Source: an uncultured Bacteroidota bacterium
Lineage (GTDB): Bacteria; Bacteroidota; Bacteroidia; Flavobacteriales; Flavobacteriaceae
Assembly: GCA_902546725.1 (NCBI GenBank)
Contig: CACCLB010000008.1
Coordinates: forward strand, 1-64,000
Direction of reading: 5' to 3'
Length of the DNA stretch: 64,000 bases
Part shown: piece after piece, positions 35,730 through 43,560 of the stretch
How the letters are laid out: each line of letters begins with the position of its first letter
Position numbering within the stretch: the first letter of the stretch is position 1
The notes under the pieces: model-generated
What the model was told of the DNA's origin: nothing
What the model saw: the letters and a program-made list of their open reading frames with translations, nothing else
The model's database searches: none
Translations under genes and position numbers: made by a program

Positions 35730-36788
35730 TTATTCGGGTGCTAATTCTCTTTCCAAAGTATGTGCGACAACCATGCCCACCATGGCATTGTAACTTAGAA
35801 TTCCCTTTGCTTGTCCATTTACCTTTAAATAAGAATCATATCCTTTTTTAAAATAGGGTTCAAAAGGATTTTGGAATTTTTTCCAAAAATCAGAAAGCTG
35901 TTGAAAATTCTTAAAAACCCCAGGCCTTAAGTTTAAAAGTTGATTTTTTGCTTTTTCTGGATTGGCTTTACAAAGCTCAGAATAGCAATAGCGCAGGGCA
36001 AAGCTGTAGCCAGAAAACTGTATAAAAGGGTCTGAGTGAAAGGCACAGCTGTAGTAGGCTACAAAATTGGCTTCTGATTCTGACGCAATTCCCAATTGAT
36101 GCGCCATTTCATGAGCGGCAGTAGTGATGTAGTTTAATTTAGGTATTTTACTATTGACCTGAGATTCTAAGGTTAAGGGGTTGAGATAGCCTGCGAAACC
36201 CATATAACTTAGCACTGTACTCCAGAGTGAGTTTTTTAAATAAGGTTGGGTCTTAAAATCAGCTAGTTTGAAGCTGAAATTGGCTTGAAGTTGTTCTTTG
36301 ATTTCAATTTTTGAATAAGGGATTTGAACAGCTACACTATCGGTATGAGTCAGACTTTGATGAAGTTTATTGGTGGACTCAATCATGGACTTCAAGGTCT
36401 GTTCCAACTGATCTTCATTGTATTCTAAATTGTAGTTTAATTTCTTATTTAATGGGATTCGGTAATAATTGAGACCCCAAAGCAAATGAAAGAACAAACT
36501 CAACAAAGAAGCAGCAGCTAAAGTATTTAGAATTAAAGTTCGAACCTTTAGCTTTCTTTTAAAAAGTCGTACTGTGTTCCATATGATATAAACGATGGCA
36601 AGTCCATAAGCCAGATCGCCAATTGAAAAGGGGAGAGCTGAAAAGAAAAAACGCTGCAGCTTAAAAAATACTGGATAAACCTTTAGACTGTAAATTTGTT
36701 CTATCCAAAGGGATTGATTTTTAATCAGATGAATGCTTAACCACTGGACAGGCAGTAAGAAAACGAGTAACCATTTGGTCTTATTCAT
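35730..36788 (-). CDS. DUF3810 membrane protein with HExxH motif
   Basis: A 352-residue protein with three hydrophobic segments in the first 105 residues and a soluble C-terminal domain. The motif HEMAH (226-230) is followed by acidic residues (Glu237, Glu239) in ASESEANF, a pattern like a gluzincin zinc protease. The family (DUF3810) is widespread in Bacteroidota and uncharacterised. I infer a membrane-anchored metalloprotease facing the periplasm, without direct evidence for a substrate. Confidence 0.8.
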   Translation of the reverse strand: MNKTKWLLVFLLPVQWLSIHLIKNQSLWIEQIYSLKVYPVFFKLQRFFFSALPFSIGDLAYGLAIVYIIWNTVRLFKRKLKVRTLILNTLAAASLLSLFFHLLWGLNYYRIPLNKKLNYNLEYNEDQLEQTLKSMIESTNKLHQSLTHTDSVAVQIPYSKIEIKEQLQANFSFKLADFKTQPYLKNSLWSTVLSYMGFAGYLNPLTLESQVNSKIPKLNYITTAAHEMAHQLGIASESEANFVAYYSCAFHSDPFIQFSGYSFALRYCYSELCKANPEKAKNQLLNLRPGVFKNFQQLSDFWKKFQNPFEPYFKKGYDSYLKVNGQAKGILSYNAMVGMVVAHTLERELAPE

Positions 36789-36846
36789 TTGTTTTAAAGG
36801 ATTTAGTTTATAGAAACTAAGAAACTAAAATTTCAAGTACAATCTA

Positions 36847-36875
36847 AAATAAAAAGGGAAGCAATTGCTTCCCTT
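36847..36875 (-). terminator. Intrinsic terminator after the cyclophilin-FKBP gene
   Basis: On the minus strand AAGGGAAGC pairs with GCTTCCCTT (36854-36875) around an AATT loop, and TTTATTTT follows. The whole hairpin is a perfect 22-base palindrome located 10 bases past the stop. Confidence 0.82.
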
Positions 36876-36884
36876 AATGTTGTA

Positions 36885-37958
36885 TCAATCGACACTTACG
36901 ACCTCAACTTCAAAAATCAAATCTGATTGAGGAGGAATTCCTTGAACACCATTTGCTCCATAAGCTAGAGTATAGGGGAGGAATAAAGTAGCTTCGTCCC
37001 CTTGACTGAGTAATCGAAGTCCTTCTTTAAATCCCTCAATCATACTGTCTTCTGGTCCAACGGTAGCTTGAATTGGATTGTATTGATTGGCATTTTTGCG
37101 TTGAATATTGACTTGGTTATTAGCCTCTGCAATTTCGAGCTTGCTGGTTTCAAGTAAGGTTCCGTCAATAAAATATACTGCGTAATGAACCGTAGCCTTA
37201 TTGGTTGATTTTACCGCAGCTCCGCTTCCTTTTGTGGTTATCTGATACTGAAGTCCTGATTTAGTCGTAGTTGCTTTGCTTTTTAGCGCATCAAATTTTG
37301 AAACATTTGTTTCTTTAATGGCGTTGAGTTTTGCTTCTCGTTCTTTAGCAATAATTTCTTTTTGATCGAAATAAGTGACAAATACATCTGGAGCATCAAA
37401 TTGTTTAGCCTCTTTTCCTTTTCTTATGATGACAACTTCTTCAATTTGGTCATTTTGCTGTATGCTATCTACCACTTCTTGTCCCGATATAACCTCTCCA
37501 AAAACGGAGTGTTTTCCGTCCAGCCATGGCGTAGCTTTATGAGTGATAAAAAATTGACTGCCATTGGTTCCAGGTCCTGCATTCGCCATAGATAGCACAC
37601 CAGGTCCTTTGTGAGACAGATCGGTAAATTCATCATCAAATTTATATCCAGGTCCACCAGATCCAGTACCAGTTGGGTCTCCCCCTTGAATCATAAAATC
37701 AGGAATGACTCGATGAAATTTAATGCCGTTGTAATATTTTTTAGATTTAAATTCTTCACTGACTTTAGGATTTTCACCCTCACTTAATGAGACAAAATTT
37801 GCTACGGTAATGGGAGCTTTGTCATAGGCCAGCTTTAAGAGTATGGACCCTTTGTTGGTTTGTATATCAGCATACAGTCCAGACTCCAAGTCGGGATGCT
37901 GTGTTTTACATCCCGTAATGAATGCGGTAGCGAGTGCGAGTAATAAGATTTTTTTCAT
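36885..37958 (-). CDS. Cyclophilin-FKBP fusion peptidyl-prolyl isomerase lipoprotein
   Basis: A 357-residue periplasmic folding catalyst with two unrelated prolyl-isomerase domains. A lipoprotein signal ends at Cys17 (FITGC). The cyclophilin domain (about 28-195) shows [38 protein letters not shown] and [12 protein letters not shown] lysine-rich helix links it to an FKBP domain (about 235-357) with [46 protein letters not shown] and [11 protein letters not shown]. It lies 23 bases downstream of gldI, another FKBP lipoprotein, suggesting a shared envelope-folding operon. A strong terminator ends the operon. Confidence 0.93.
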   Translation of the reverse strand: MKKILLLALATAFITGCKTQHPDLESGLYADIQTNKGSILLKLAYDKAPITVANFVSLSEGENPKVSEEFKSKKYYNGIKFHRVIPDFMIQGGDPTGTGSGGPGYKFDDEFTDLSHKGPGVLSMANAGPGTNGSQFFITHKATPWLDGKHSVFGEVISGQEVVDSIQQNDQIEEVVIIRKGKEAKQFDAPDVFVTYFDQKEIIAKEREAKLNAIKETNVSKFDALKSKATTTKSGLQYQITTKGSGAAVKSTNKATVHYAVYFIDGTLLETSKLEIAEANNQVNIQRKNANQYNPIQATVGPEDSMIEGFKEGLRLLSQGDEATLFLPYTLAYGANGVQGIPPQSDLIFEVEVVSVD

Positions 37959-37981
37959 TTGATGATTTTAGAAATTATTAA

Positions 37982-38509
37982 TTAAGGGCGATTTAAACGT
38001 TCAATTGTAAAGCGGAGTGGCTGGTTGATTCCTATTTTATCTCCATCTCCTTGATAACTGTAGCAAAGGTAGGAAGGAAAAAGAAATACCACAACTTCAT
38101 TGGGTTTCATCATTCTTAAAGCTACTCTCAAGGCTGGTAAGAGTTCTTCTTCGTCTATGGAGTACTCAACAATTCCAAGGCTATCTTTTTCGTAGATGAT
38201 GTTTTGATCTAAATCTTCGATTTCATATTGAAAGTGAACTAGATCACCCTTGACAGGAAGGGGGGTATTGGCTGTTGTTTTTTTAACATAGGCATAGAGA
38301 AAGCCAGCCTCAGATTTTCGAAAATCCAAAAGACTATCCTTTTCTGCACTTTCAAACAAGAGTTGCTCTTCTTGCAACAGTAATTCTTTGTTTCTTTGGG
38401 CAGAACTGTTTAAAAATAGAGTTCTTTCCTTATTAAGCGGAGCACGGGGTTCTATCTGTGCGCATGAGAAAAAGCAAATTGAAAATACCAATACTCCAAT
38501 TGTTTTCAT
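37982..38509 (-). CDS. gldI: Gliding motility lipoprotein GldI (FKBP-type isomerase)
   Basis: A 175-residue FKBP-domain lipoprotein. The signal ends at Cys16 (CFFSC). The isomerase domain (about 60-175) shows VKGDLVHFQYEIEDLDQNIIYE, ALRVALRMMKPNEVVVFLFPSYLCYSYQGDGDKIG and PLRFTIERL, the pattern of GldI. In Flavobacterium GldI is needed for gliding and type IX secretion, probably by folding Gld proteins. I use the ATG at 38509, which begins the signal peptide; the frame is open upstream into the phosphoesterase gene. It follows the NrnA-like gene by four bases. Confidence 0.85.
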   Translation of the reverse strand: MKTIGVLVFSICFFSCAQIEPRAPLNKERTLFLNSSAQRNKELLLQEEQLLFESAEKDSLLDFRKSEAGFLYAYVKKTTANTPLPVKGDLVHFQYEIEDLDQNIIYEKDSLGIVEYSIDEEELLPALRVALRMMKPNEVVVFLFPSYLCYSYQGDGDKIGINQPLRFTIERLNRP

Positions 38510-38513
38510 TCTC

Positions 38514-39521
38514 TTAAAATTGATTTGCAATTTCAGCAACTGCTGTTTTGAAGCGATGCACTGTTTTTTCCATAGAATCTTTAGACATACCTCCAGCAGC
38601 ATTGTGATGTCCTCCTCCTTCGAAATAGGTTCTAGCGAATTCATTCACAGAAAACGAACCCTTAGAACGGAATGACATTTTGATTTTCCCCTCTTTTTCG
38701 TTTTCAATCATGATACAGGCAAATTGAACTCCTTCTAAACTTAAACCATAGTTGACAAAACCCTCTGTATCGCCCTTTTGATAGTCACAGGAGTTGAGTT
38801 CTGCTTGCTTCAAAGTGATGAAAACAACAGGAAGAGATTCGATTTGGTTGAGGTTGGACAGCGCAATTCCTAACAGTTTTAATCTGTTAAATGAAGAACT
38901 GTCATAGATGTTTTGATGTATCGCTGTTCCGTCTGCACCACTTTCTACAAGCTTTGCAATAGCTTTGTGAGTTTCTGCTGTAGTAGAGGGGTATCTGAAT
39001 GAACCCGTATCAGTCATAATACCTGTATAAAGACAACTTGCTATTTCTTGAGTAAACCCCTTTGAATTCAATTCAGTGATAAGACGGTAAATCATCTCAC
39101 AAGTTGAACTCATCTTGGGATCAGAATACATCAATTCTGCATAATCTTCAGGAGACTCGTGATGATCAATCATGACCTTTTCTGCTTTTGCATTTGAAAC
39201 TAGATCACCCAAGGTGTCGATTCGACTTAAGGCGTTAAAATCTAGGGTAAAAATCAGATCAGCCTCTTCAATTTTTTTCTCTGCAAGTTCTTTTTTTTGA
39301 TTGTAAATCAGAATTTGCCCCTGGCCAGGCAGCCAGTTTAAAAATTTGGGATAATCATTAGGTGAAATGATGAGCGCTTCATGATTTTCATTTAGGAGAA
39401 AGTGCATCCAAGCCAAAGTACTGCCTAAGGCGTCTCCATCTGGATTTTTATGTGGGATGATTACTGCCTTTTTAGGGGTTTGAAGACGTTGCTTGAGTGT
39501 CGATATAAAGTCTTTTTCCAT
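38514..39521 (-). CDS. DHH-DHHA1 phosphoesterase (NrnA-like oligoribonuclease/pAp phosphatase)
   Basis: A 335-residue enzyme of the bifunctional nanoRNase/3'-phosphoadenosine 5'-phosphate phosphatase family. The DHH motifs are visible: [32 protein letters not shown] and [15 protein letters not shown]. The C-terminal DHHA1 domain contains the [10 protein letters not shown] motif. It degrades two- to five-mer RNAs and pAp in its family. It is upstream of gldI and the cyclophilin-FKBP gene. Confidence 0.92.
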   Translation of the reverse strand: MEKDFISTLKQRLQTPKKAVIIPHKNPDGDALGSTLAWMHFLLNENHEALIISPNDYPKFLNWLPGQGQILIYNQKKELAEKKIEEADLIFTLDFNALSRIDTLGDLVSNAKAEKVMIDHHESPEDYAELMYSDPKMSSTCEMIYRLITELNSKGFTQEIASCLYTGIMTDTGSFRYPSTTAETHKAIAKLVESGADGTAIHQNIYDSSSFNRLKLLGIALSNLNQIESLPVVFITLKQAELNSCDYQKGDTEGFVNYGLSLEGVQFACIMIENEKEGKIKMSFRSKGSFSVNEFARTYFEGGGHHNAAGGMSKDSMEKTVHRFKTAVAEIANQF

Positions 39522-39628
39522 GCTGCCGCTAAGATACCATTTTCACTTAAGTCAGCCCTTCTACTCAATTTATTTTTTCATATTGGAGAACTTTAGCAGA
39601 ATTATCATTCCCTTTAAATTTCATTTAG

Positions 39629-39636
39629 TAATTTTG
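39629..39636 (+). promoter_or_regulatory. Candidate -7 element for ndk
   Basis: TAATTTTG fits TAnnTTTG and lies 15 bases before the ndk ATG. No clear -33 TTG at the right distance. Confidence 0.4.
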
Positions 39637-39651
39637 GCGCAAATAAAAAAA

Positions 39652-40068
39652 ATGGCTAACAAAACTTTAATGATGATAAAGCCCGACGCAGTTGAGAACG
39701 GGCACATAGGAAATATTCTTGAAAAAGTTACTTCAGCTGGTTTTAAAATCAAGGCATTAAAATTGACCCAGCTTACAAAAAGAGATGCAGAAGCTTTCTA
39801 TGAGGTTCACAACGAGCGTCCTTTTTTTGGCGAATTGGTCAGTTTTATGACACGTGGGCCTATAGTTGCTGCTTTATTGGAAAAAGAAAACGCAGTAAGT
39901 GATTTTAGAACCTTGATTGGTGCTACTAACCCCGCTGAAGCAGCTGAGGGGACCCTTAGAAAGCTATACGCTACCTCTATGGGTGAAAATGCCGTTCACG
40001 GTTCTGATAGCGATGAAAATGCTTCGATTGAAGCAGCCTTTCATTTTTCGCAAAGAGAGTGCTTCTAG
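39652..40068 (+). CDS. ndk: Nucleoside diphosphate kinase
   Basis: Balances NDP and NTP pools by phosphate transfer through a phosphohistidine. The 138-residue length is standard. [16 protein letters not shown] begins the fold, and the active-site histidine is His116 in NAVHGSDS. The ATG at 39652 starts the typical [12 protein letters not shown] sequence, although the frame is open back to 39493 inside the divergent phosphoesterase gene. It appears monocistronic. Its 3' end overlaps the converging DUF721 gene by four bases. Confidence 0.95.
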   Translation: MANKTLMMIKPDAVENGHIGNILEKVTSAGFKIKALKLTQLTKRDAEAFYEVHNERPFFGELVSFMTRGPIVAALLEKENAVSDFRTLIGATNPAEAAEGTLRKLYATSMGENAVHGSDSDENASIEAAFHFSQRECF

Positions 40069-40367
40069 ATTAGAGCAATTTTTTGTACATAATCTCCCTC
40101 TAAATGCTCATTGATGTGCTTGACTAAATCGTCTAATCCGTAACTCAATTCCATTTTTAGAGGAGCAGAATGAAGTGTTACGTAGAGGGTGTTGTGAGAA
40201 AACCGAACATTATCGGTATAGCTGGCTATATGTTCTCCCATGGTCTCTGCCCATGCATTACATATCCTAATTTGCTGAACACCTTTTTTAAGTGGCTTTT
40301 GGGCAATAATATCCTTTAAGACAGACTTGATGGGTTTGGGCTCGTATTTGTCTTTTGGATCACTCAT
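40065..40367 (-). CDS. DUF721 (DciA-like) protein
   Basis: A 100-residue protein with the DUF721 pattern: [24 protein letters not shown], then [19 protein letters not shown] and a helix [11 protein letters not shown]. Some DUF721 proteins (DciA) load the replicative helicase, while the short Bacteroidota versions are uncharacterised. It is encoded downstream of recF and a lipoprotein gene, overlapping the latter by eight bases, so a replication link is plausible by both family and context. Confidence 0.78.
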   Translation of the reverse strand: MSDPKDKYEPKPIKSVLKDIIAQKPLKKGVQQIRICNAWAETMGEHIASYTDNVRFSHNTLYVTLHSAPLKMELSYGLDDLVKHINEHLEGDYVQKIALI

Positions 40368-40782
40368 TGAATTCTGTTAATTTACTGATTAAAGGTCTTT
40401 TGTAGTGAAAACTTCGGCCTTGGTGAAATAGGACAAGCTTCTGAGAATCCAATTTTTTGATTGTTTTTTGCCACACATTCCAAGGAGAGTTAAATTGAAT
40501 TTTAAAAGTACCATTATCTTCTTTAATTTCAAACGGTATATTACTTTCAGTAGTTAAAAAACTTCCATCGAGTTGAGGGGCGACTTTTTTATAAAATCCC
40601 TTGCCATTTTTCATTGAATAAAAGTCATAAAGGGGATTGGATTGTTTGCTTTGGAAAGTCTCATTTTCCTGCTGCACAAAATCAATTTCCCAATATCCGT
40701 TCAGTTGATTTAACTCAAGCTTGGAGTTTTTTTGGCATGCGAATAAGACAGCAAATACTAAAAGTAAAATTCCTTTTTTCAA
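40360..40782 (-). CDS. Small lipocalin-like lipoprotein
   Basis: A 140-residue lipoprotein. The start is TTG at 40782, four bases after the recF stop; no ATG is available. The signal ends at Cys16 (VLFAC). The mature part begins LNQLNGYWEIDFVQ and is all-beta in appearance, which fits the lipocalin-like domains of Bacteroidota lipoproteins. The function is unknown. It is coupled to recF upstream and DUF721 downstream. Confidence 0.72.
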   Translation of the reverse strand: MKKGILLLVFAVLFACQKNSKLELNQLNGYWEIDFVQQENETFQSKQSNPLYDFYSMKNGKGFYKKVAPQLDGSFLTTESNIPFEIKEDNGTFKIQFNSPWNVWQKTIKKLDSQKLVLFHQGRSFHYKRPLISKLTEFNE

Positions 40783-40785
40783 GAC

Positions 40786-41865
40786 TTATAATTTAAAAAT
40801 TTCATAGCCTGCTTTAGTGTTTTCTAAGGCATTCAAAGTGCGGTCCTCGTGGGTATCGGTAATGAATATTTGACCAAAATCATTTTGATCTACTAAAGCG
40901 ACAATTTGAGACACTCTCTTTTGATCTAGTTTGTCAAAGGCATCGTCAAGTAATAAAATTGGAGCACCTCCAGTCTGAGACTTTAAAAAGTCAAACTGTG
41001 CTAATTTTAGGGCTACTAGGAACGTTTTTTGTTGCCCTTGACTACCAAACTTTTTGATGGGTTGACCGTCTTTTAAAAACAAAACATCATCCTTGTGAAT
41101 TCCAACACTGGTATATTGAATCATCCGATCTTTAGCTAAACTAGACTTCAGCATATCTTGGTGCAATGCGTCATTAAGTTGACTCTCGTATTCAAGACTG
41201 ACCAATTCATCCTGGCCGCTGATTTCTTGATAGCGTGATTTAAAAATGGGAATAAAAGCTTCCATAAATCTTTTACGACTTTCATAGATGGGGGTACTTC
41301 GCTCTACCAATTGCTCGTTGTAAATTTCAAGCGTATCCTGATCAAAAGTTTGATTTATGGCAAAGTATTTTAGCAGGGCATTCCTTTGTGAAAGTATTTT
41401 AGTGTATTCCATCAGATGCTGTAAAAAGACTTTATCTGTTTGCCCTATCACTCCATCTATAAATTTTCTTCTTGTGCTACTACCCTCAGAGATGAGGTCA
41501 CGATCTGAAGGTGATATGATGACCGTTGGGATTAAACCGATATGATCAGCAAGTTTTTCGTAAACTTTTCCATTGCGTTTTACTATTTTTTTCTGTCCTT
41601 TTTTTAAACTGCAAATAATTTTTTCTTCTCGTTCTTCTTTTTCAAACCTACCTTCAAGAACAAAAAACTCCTGTCCAAATTGGATGTTTTGCACTGCGAC
41701 AGGATTAAAGTAGCTTTTTCCTAGGGCTAGATGGTAAATTGCATCTAACACGGTGGACTTTCCTACACCATTATCCCCAACAAAGCAATTAATCTTTGGA
41801 TTGAGCTCAAAAGTTCTAGAACTGATGTTCTTGTACTGAGTAAGGGTGAGTTGTTTTAAAAGCAT
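40786..41865 (-). CDS. recF: DNA replication and repair protein RecF
   Basis: An SMC-like ATPase that with RecO and RecR loads RecA at single-strand gaps. The 359 residues begin with [18 protein letters not shown]; Walker A is [10 protein letters not shown], the signature is [19 protein letters not shown], and Walker B is [12 protein letters not shown] followed by [14 protein letters not shown] 41865 is chosen rather than TTG 41874, because the -7 element TATTTTTG (41872-41879) overlaps the latter. It is divergent from the TPR gene at 41954. Confidence 0.95.
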   Translation of the reverse strand: MLLKQLTLTQYKNISSRTFELNPKINCFVGDNGVGKSTVLDAIYHLALGKSYFNPVAVQNIQFGQEFFVLEGRFEKEEREEKIICSLKKGQKKIVKRNGKVYEKLADHIGLIPTVIISPSDRDLISEGSSTRRKFIDGVIGQTDKVFLQHLMEYTKILSQRNALLKYFAINQTFDQDTLEIYNEQLVERSTPIYESRKRFMEAFIPIFKSRYQEISGQDELVSLEYESQLNDALHQDMLKSSLAKDRMIQYTSVGIHKDDVLFLKDGQPIKKFGSQGQQKTFLVALKLAQFDFLKSQTGGAPILLLDDAFDKLDQKRVSQIVALVDQNDFGQIFITDTHEDRTLNALENTKAGYEIFKL

Positions 41866-41871
41866 GAATTG

Positions 41872-41879
41872 CAAAAATA
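41872..41879 (-). promoter_or_regulatory. Candidate -7 element for recF
   Basis: TATTTTTG on the minus strand, seven bases before the recF ATG. It matches TAnnTTTG; the -33 box is unclear. Confidence 0.38.
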
Positions 41880-41905
41880 ATAACTTAGATGCTAGCTTTA
41901 AGCTT

Positions 41906-41934
41906 TTTGAATTAGAATAAAAAGACTAATTTTA
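41906..41934 (+). promoter_or_regulatory. Candidate promoter of the 41954-47985 operon
   Basis: TTTG (41906-41909), 17 bases, TAATTTTA (41927-41934). The -7 box deviates at its last base (A for G). It lies 20 bases before the ATG at 41954. Confidence 0.35.
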
Positions 41935-41953
41935 CGCGCTAAAATAAGTTACC

Positions 41954-42721
41954 ATGGCAACATACAAAAAACGAGGGGCAAAAAAATCCATCACTGCGAG
42001 CAAGGAGAATGAAGTTGTTCAGGAAAGTACAACCGCAGAGGTATTTGAAACACTAGATACCACCGCGAATAAAACTGAGGAGTGGGTTGTCAAATACCAA
42101 AATTTTATTTTGGGATTTATAGGAGTTGTGGCCATAGGTGTCTTGGGTTATCTTGGTTATAAAAATTTTGTTGTAGAGCCAAAAGCTCAAGAGGCTGTAA
42201 GTGAACTAAATCAAGCTCAGTATTATTTTGAGTTGGCGGTTAACAGTATTGAGTCTGATTCGCTTTACCGAAGAGCCCTTAATGGGGGAGAAGGAAAGTA
42301 TGGTTTTTTAGACATTATTGAAAACTACAAAGGAACACCTGCGGCAAAACTGGCTACTTACAGTGCTGGGATGGCCTATCTCAATTTAAAAGAATACGAA
42401 AATGCAATAACCTATCTAGATCAATTTAAGGCTGATGATATTTTATTAAGTGCTTTAGCAAAAGGGGCCATAGGAGATGCTTTTGCACAATTAGGACAGA
42501 TAGATGACGCTTACGACTACTATATCCAAGCCTCTAAGGTGAGTGAAAATATGTATTCTACGCCCAAATACCTTTATAAGGCAGCCATGTTGGGTGCTGA
42601 AAATGGTAAAATCAAGCAAGCTATTTCCTTTTTAGAGCGGATTGAAAAAGAATATCCTAAAGCAGAAGAAGCTAAATGGGTAGCAGTCCAAAAGGGCAAA
42701 CTTGAACACATGAACCCCTAA
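41954..42721 (+). CDS. Membrane-anchored TPR protein (YfgM-like)
   Basis: A 255-residue protein: a polar N-terminus of about 45 residues, one transmembrane helix (about 51-72, FILGFIGVVAIGVLGYLGY), then three or four TPR-like helix pairs (AAKLATYSAGMAYLNLKEYENAITYL, ALAKGAIGDAFAQLGQIDDAYDYY). The layout resembles YfgM, a periplasmic-facing partner of the secretion machinery, but the role here is not established. It precedes ribH by four bases. Confidence 0.8.
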   Translation: MATYKKRGAKKSITASKENEVVQESTTAEVFETLDTTANKTEEWVVKYQNFILGFIGVVAIGVLGYLGYKNFVVEPKAQEAVSELNQAQYYFELAVNSIESDSLYRRALNGGEGKYGFLDIIENYKGTPAAKLATYSAGMAYLNLKEYENAITYLDQFKADDILLSALAKGAIGDAFAQLGQIDDAYDYYIQASKVSENMYSTPKYLYKAAMLGAENGKIKQAISFLERIEKEYPKAEEAKWVAVQKGKLEHMNP

Positions 42722-42725
42722 GGAC

Positions 42726-43205
42726 ATGGCAACTGCCAATCTTTCTGCATACGATTTTAATGCTGTTCCTGACGGAAGTCCTTTTACAATACATTTAGTC
42801 GTTTCCCAATGGAACAATGAAATCACTAAAGCCTTATGTGATGGTGCTGTGACAACCTTAGAGCAGCAAGGAGTAAAAAGTTCAAATATTAAAATTTGGG
42901 AGGTACCAGGAAGTTTTGAATTGATTTACGGTTCCAAAAAAGCTCAGTCTTCAAATCCCGATGCTGTAATTGCCATAGGAAGTGTGATCAAAGGAGAGAC
43001 CATGCACTTTGATTTTGTATGTCAAGCGGTATCACAAGGGATCAAAGACCTGAATGTGCTTTCTGATGTACCTGTGGTTTTTTGTGTTTTGACAGACGAT
43101 ACTTACCAACAAGCAAAAGATCGAAGTGGTGGAAAACATGGAAATAAAGGGACTGAGGCTGCTGTAGCTGCTTTACAGCTGAGTAAACTTCGAGCTGCTC
43201 AATAA
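42726..43205 (+). CDS. ribH: 6,7-dimethyl-8-ribityllumazine synthase
   Basis: Condenses 5-amino-6-ribitylaminouracil with dihydroxybutanone phosphate to make lumazine, the riboflavin precursor. It has 159 residues. Substrate-site segments are VSQWNNEITKALCDGA, EVPGSFEL, IAIGSVIKGETMHFDFVCQAV (with the catalytic His), VPVVFCVLTDD and the C-terminal GNKGTEAAVAAL. It is the only riboflavin gene in the window. Confidence 0.95.
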   Translation: MATANLSAYDFNAVPDGSPFTIHLVVSQWNNEITKALCDGAVTTLEQQGVKSSNIKIWEVPGSFELIYGSKKAQSSNPDAVIAIGSVIKGETMHFDFVCQAVSQGIKDLNVLSDVPVVFCVLTDDTYQQAKDRSGGKHGNKGTEAAVAALQLSKLRAAQ

Positions 43206-43251
43206 GCGAACTTTCTCAGGTCTGGATGACGACATTTTCATCCCTTTCTTG

Positions 43252-43259
43252 TATTTTTG
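43252..43259 (+). promoter_or_regulatory. Candidate -7 element before the small membrane protein gene
   Basis: TATTTTTG only four bases before the ATG at 43264. If used, the transcript for this gene and mutL would be almost leaderless. Confidence 0.3.
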
Positions 43260-43263
43260 AGTT

Positions 43264-43560
43264 ATGTTAAAGTCCAGTTTATTTAAACTAAGAAAAAACC
43301 GTAGGTATAATTATACCCCTCGATATTACAAAGGTAAAGAAGAAGGTAATCTGTACGATTTTGATTCTAAGTTTTCAAAATATCGAGATACATACAACAG
43401 CAATGACTTTGGTCAGCAGTGGAAAGAAGCACGTATGCAAATGCGGACTCGAAAAAATAGATCCATATCCTTGCGTTTGCTTATCATAATTTTAATACTC
43501 GTTTTTTTAGCACTCTATATATTGGATTTTGACCTCAGCCTTTTTATGTCACAAAATTAA
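43264..43560 (+). CDS. Small basic single-pass membrane protein
   Basis: A 98-residue protein of unknown function. The N-terminal 70 residues are polar, rich in R, K and Y (RKNRRYNYTPRYYKG), and a single hydrophobic helix lies near the C-terminus (about 69-90, LRLLIIILILVFLALYIL). It resembles a conserved flavobacterial protein found between ribH and mutL. The basic side is probably cytoplasmic. Its stop overlaps the mutL ATG by one base. Confidence 0.7.
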   Translation: MLKSSLFKLRKNRRYNYTPRYYKGKEEGNLYDFDSKFSKYRDTYNSNDFGQQWKEARMQMRTRKNRSISLRLLIIILILVFLALYILDFDLSLFMSQN

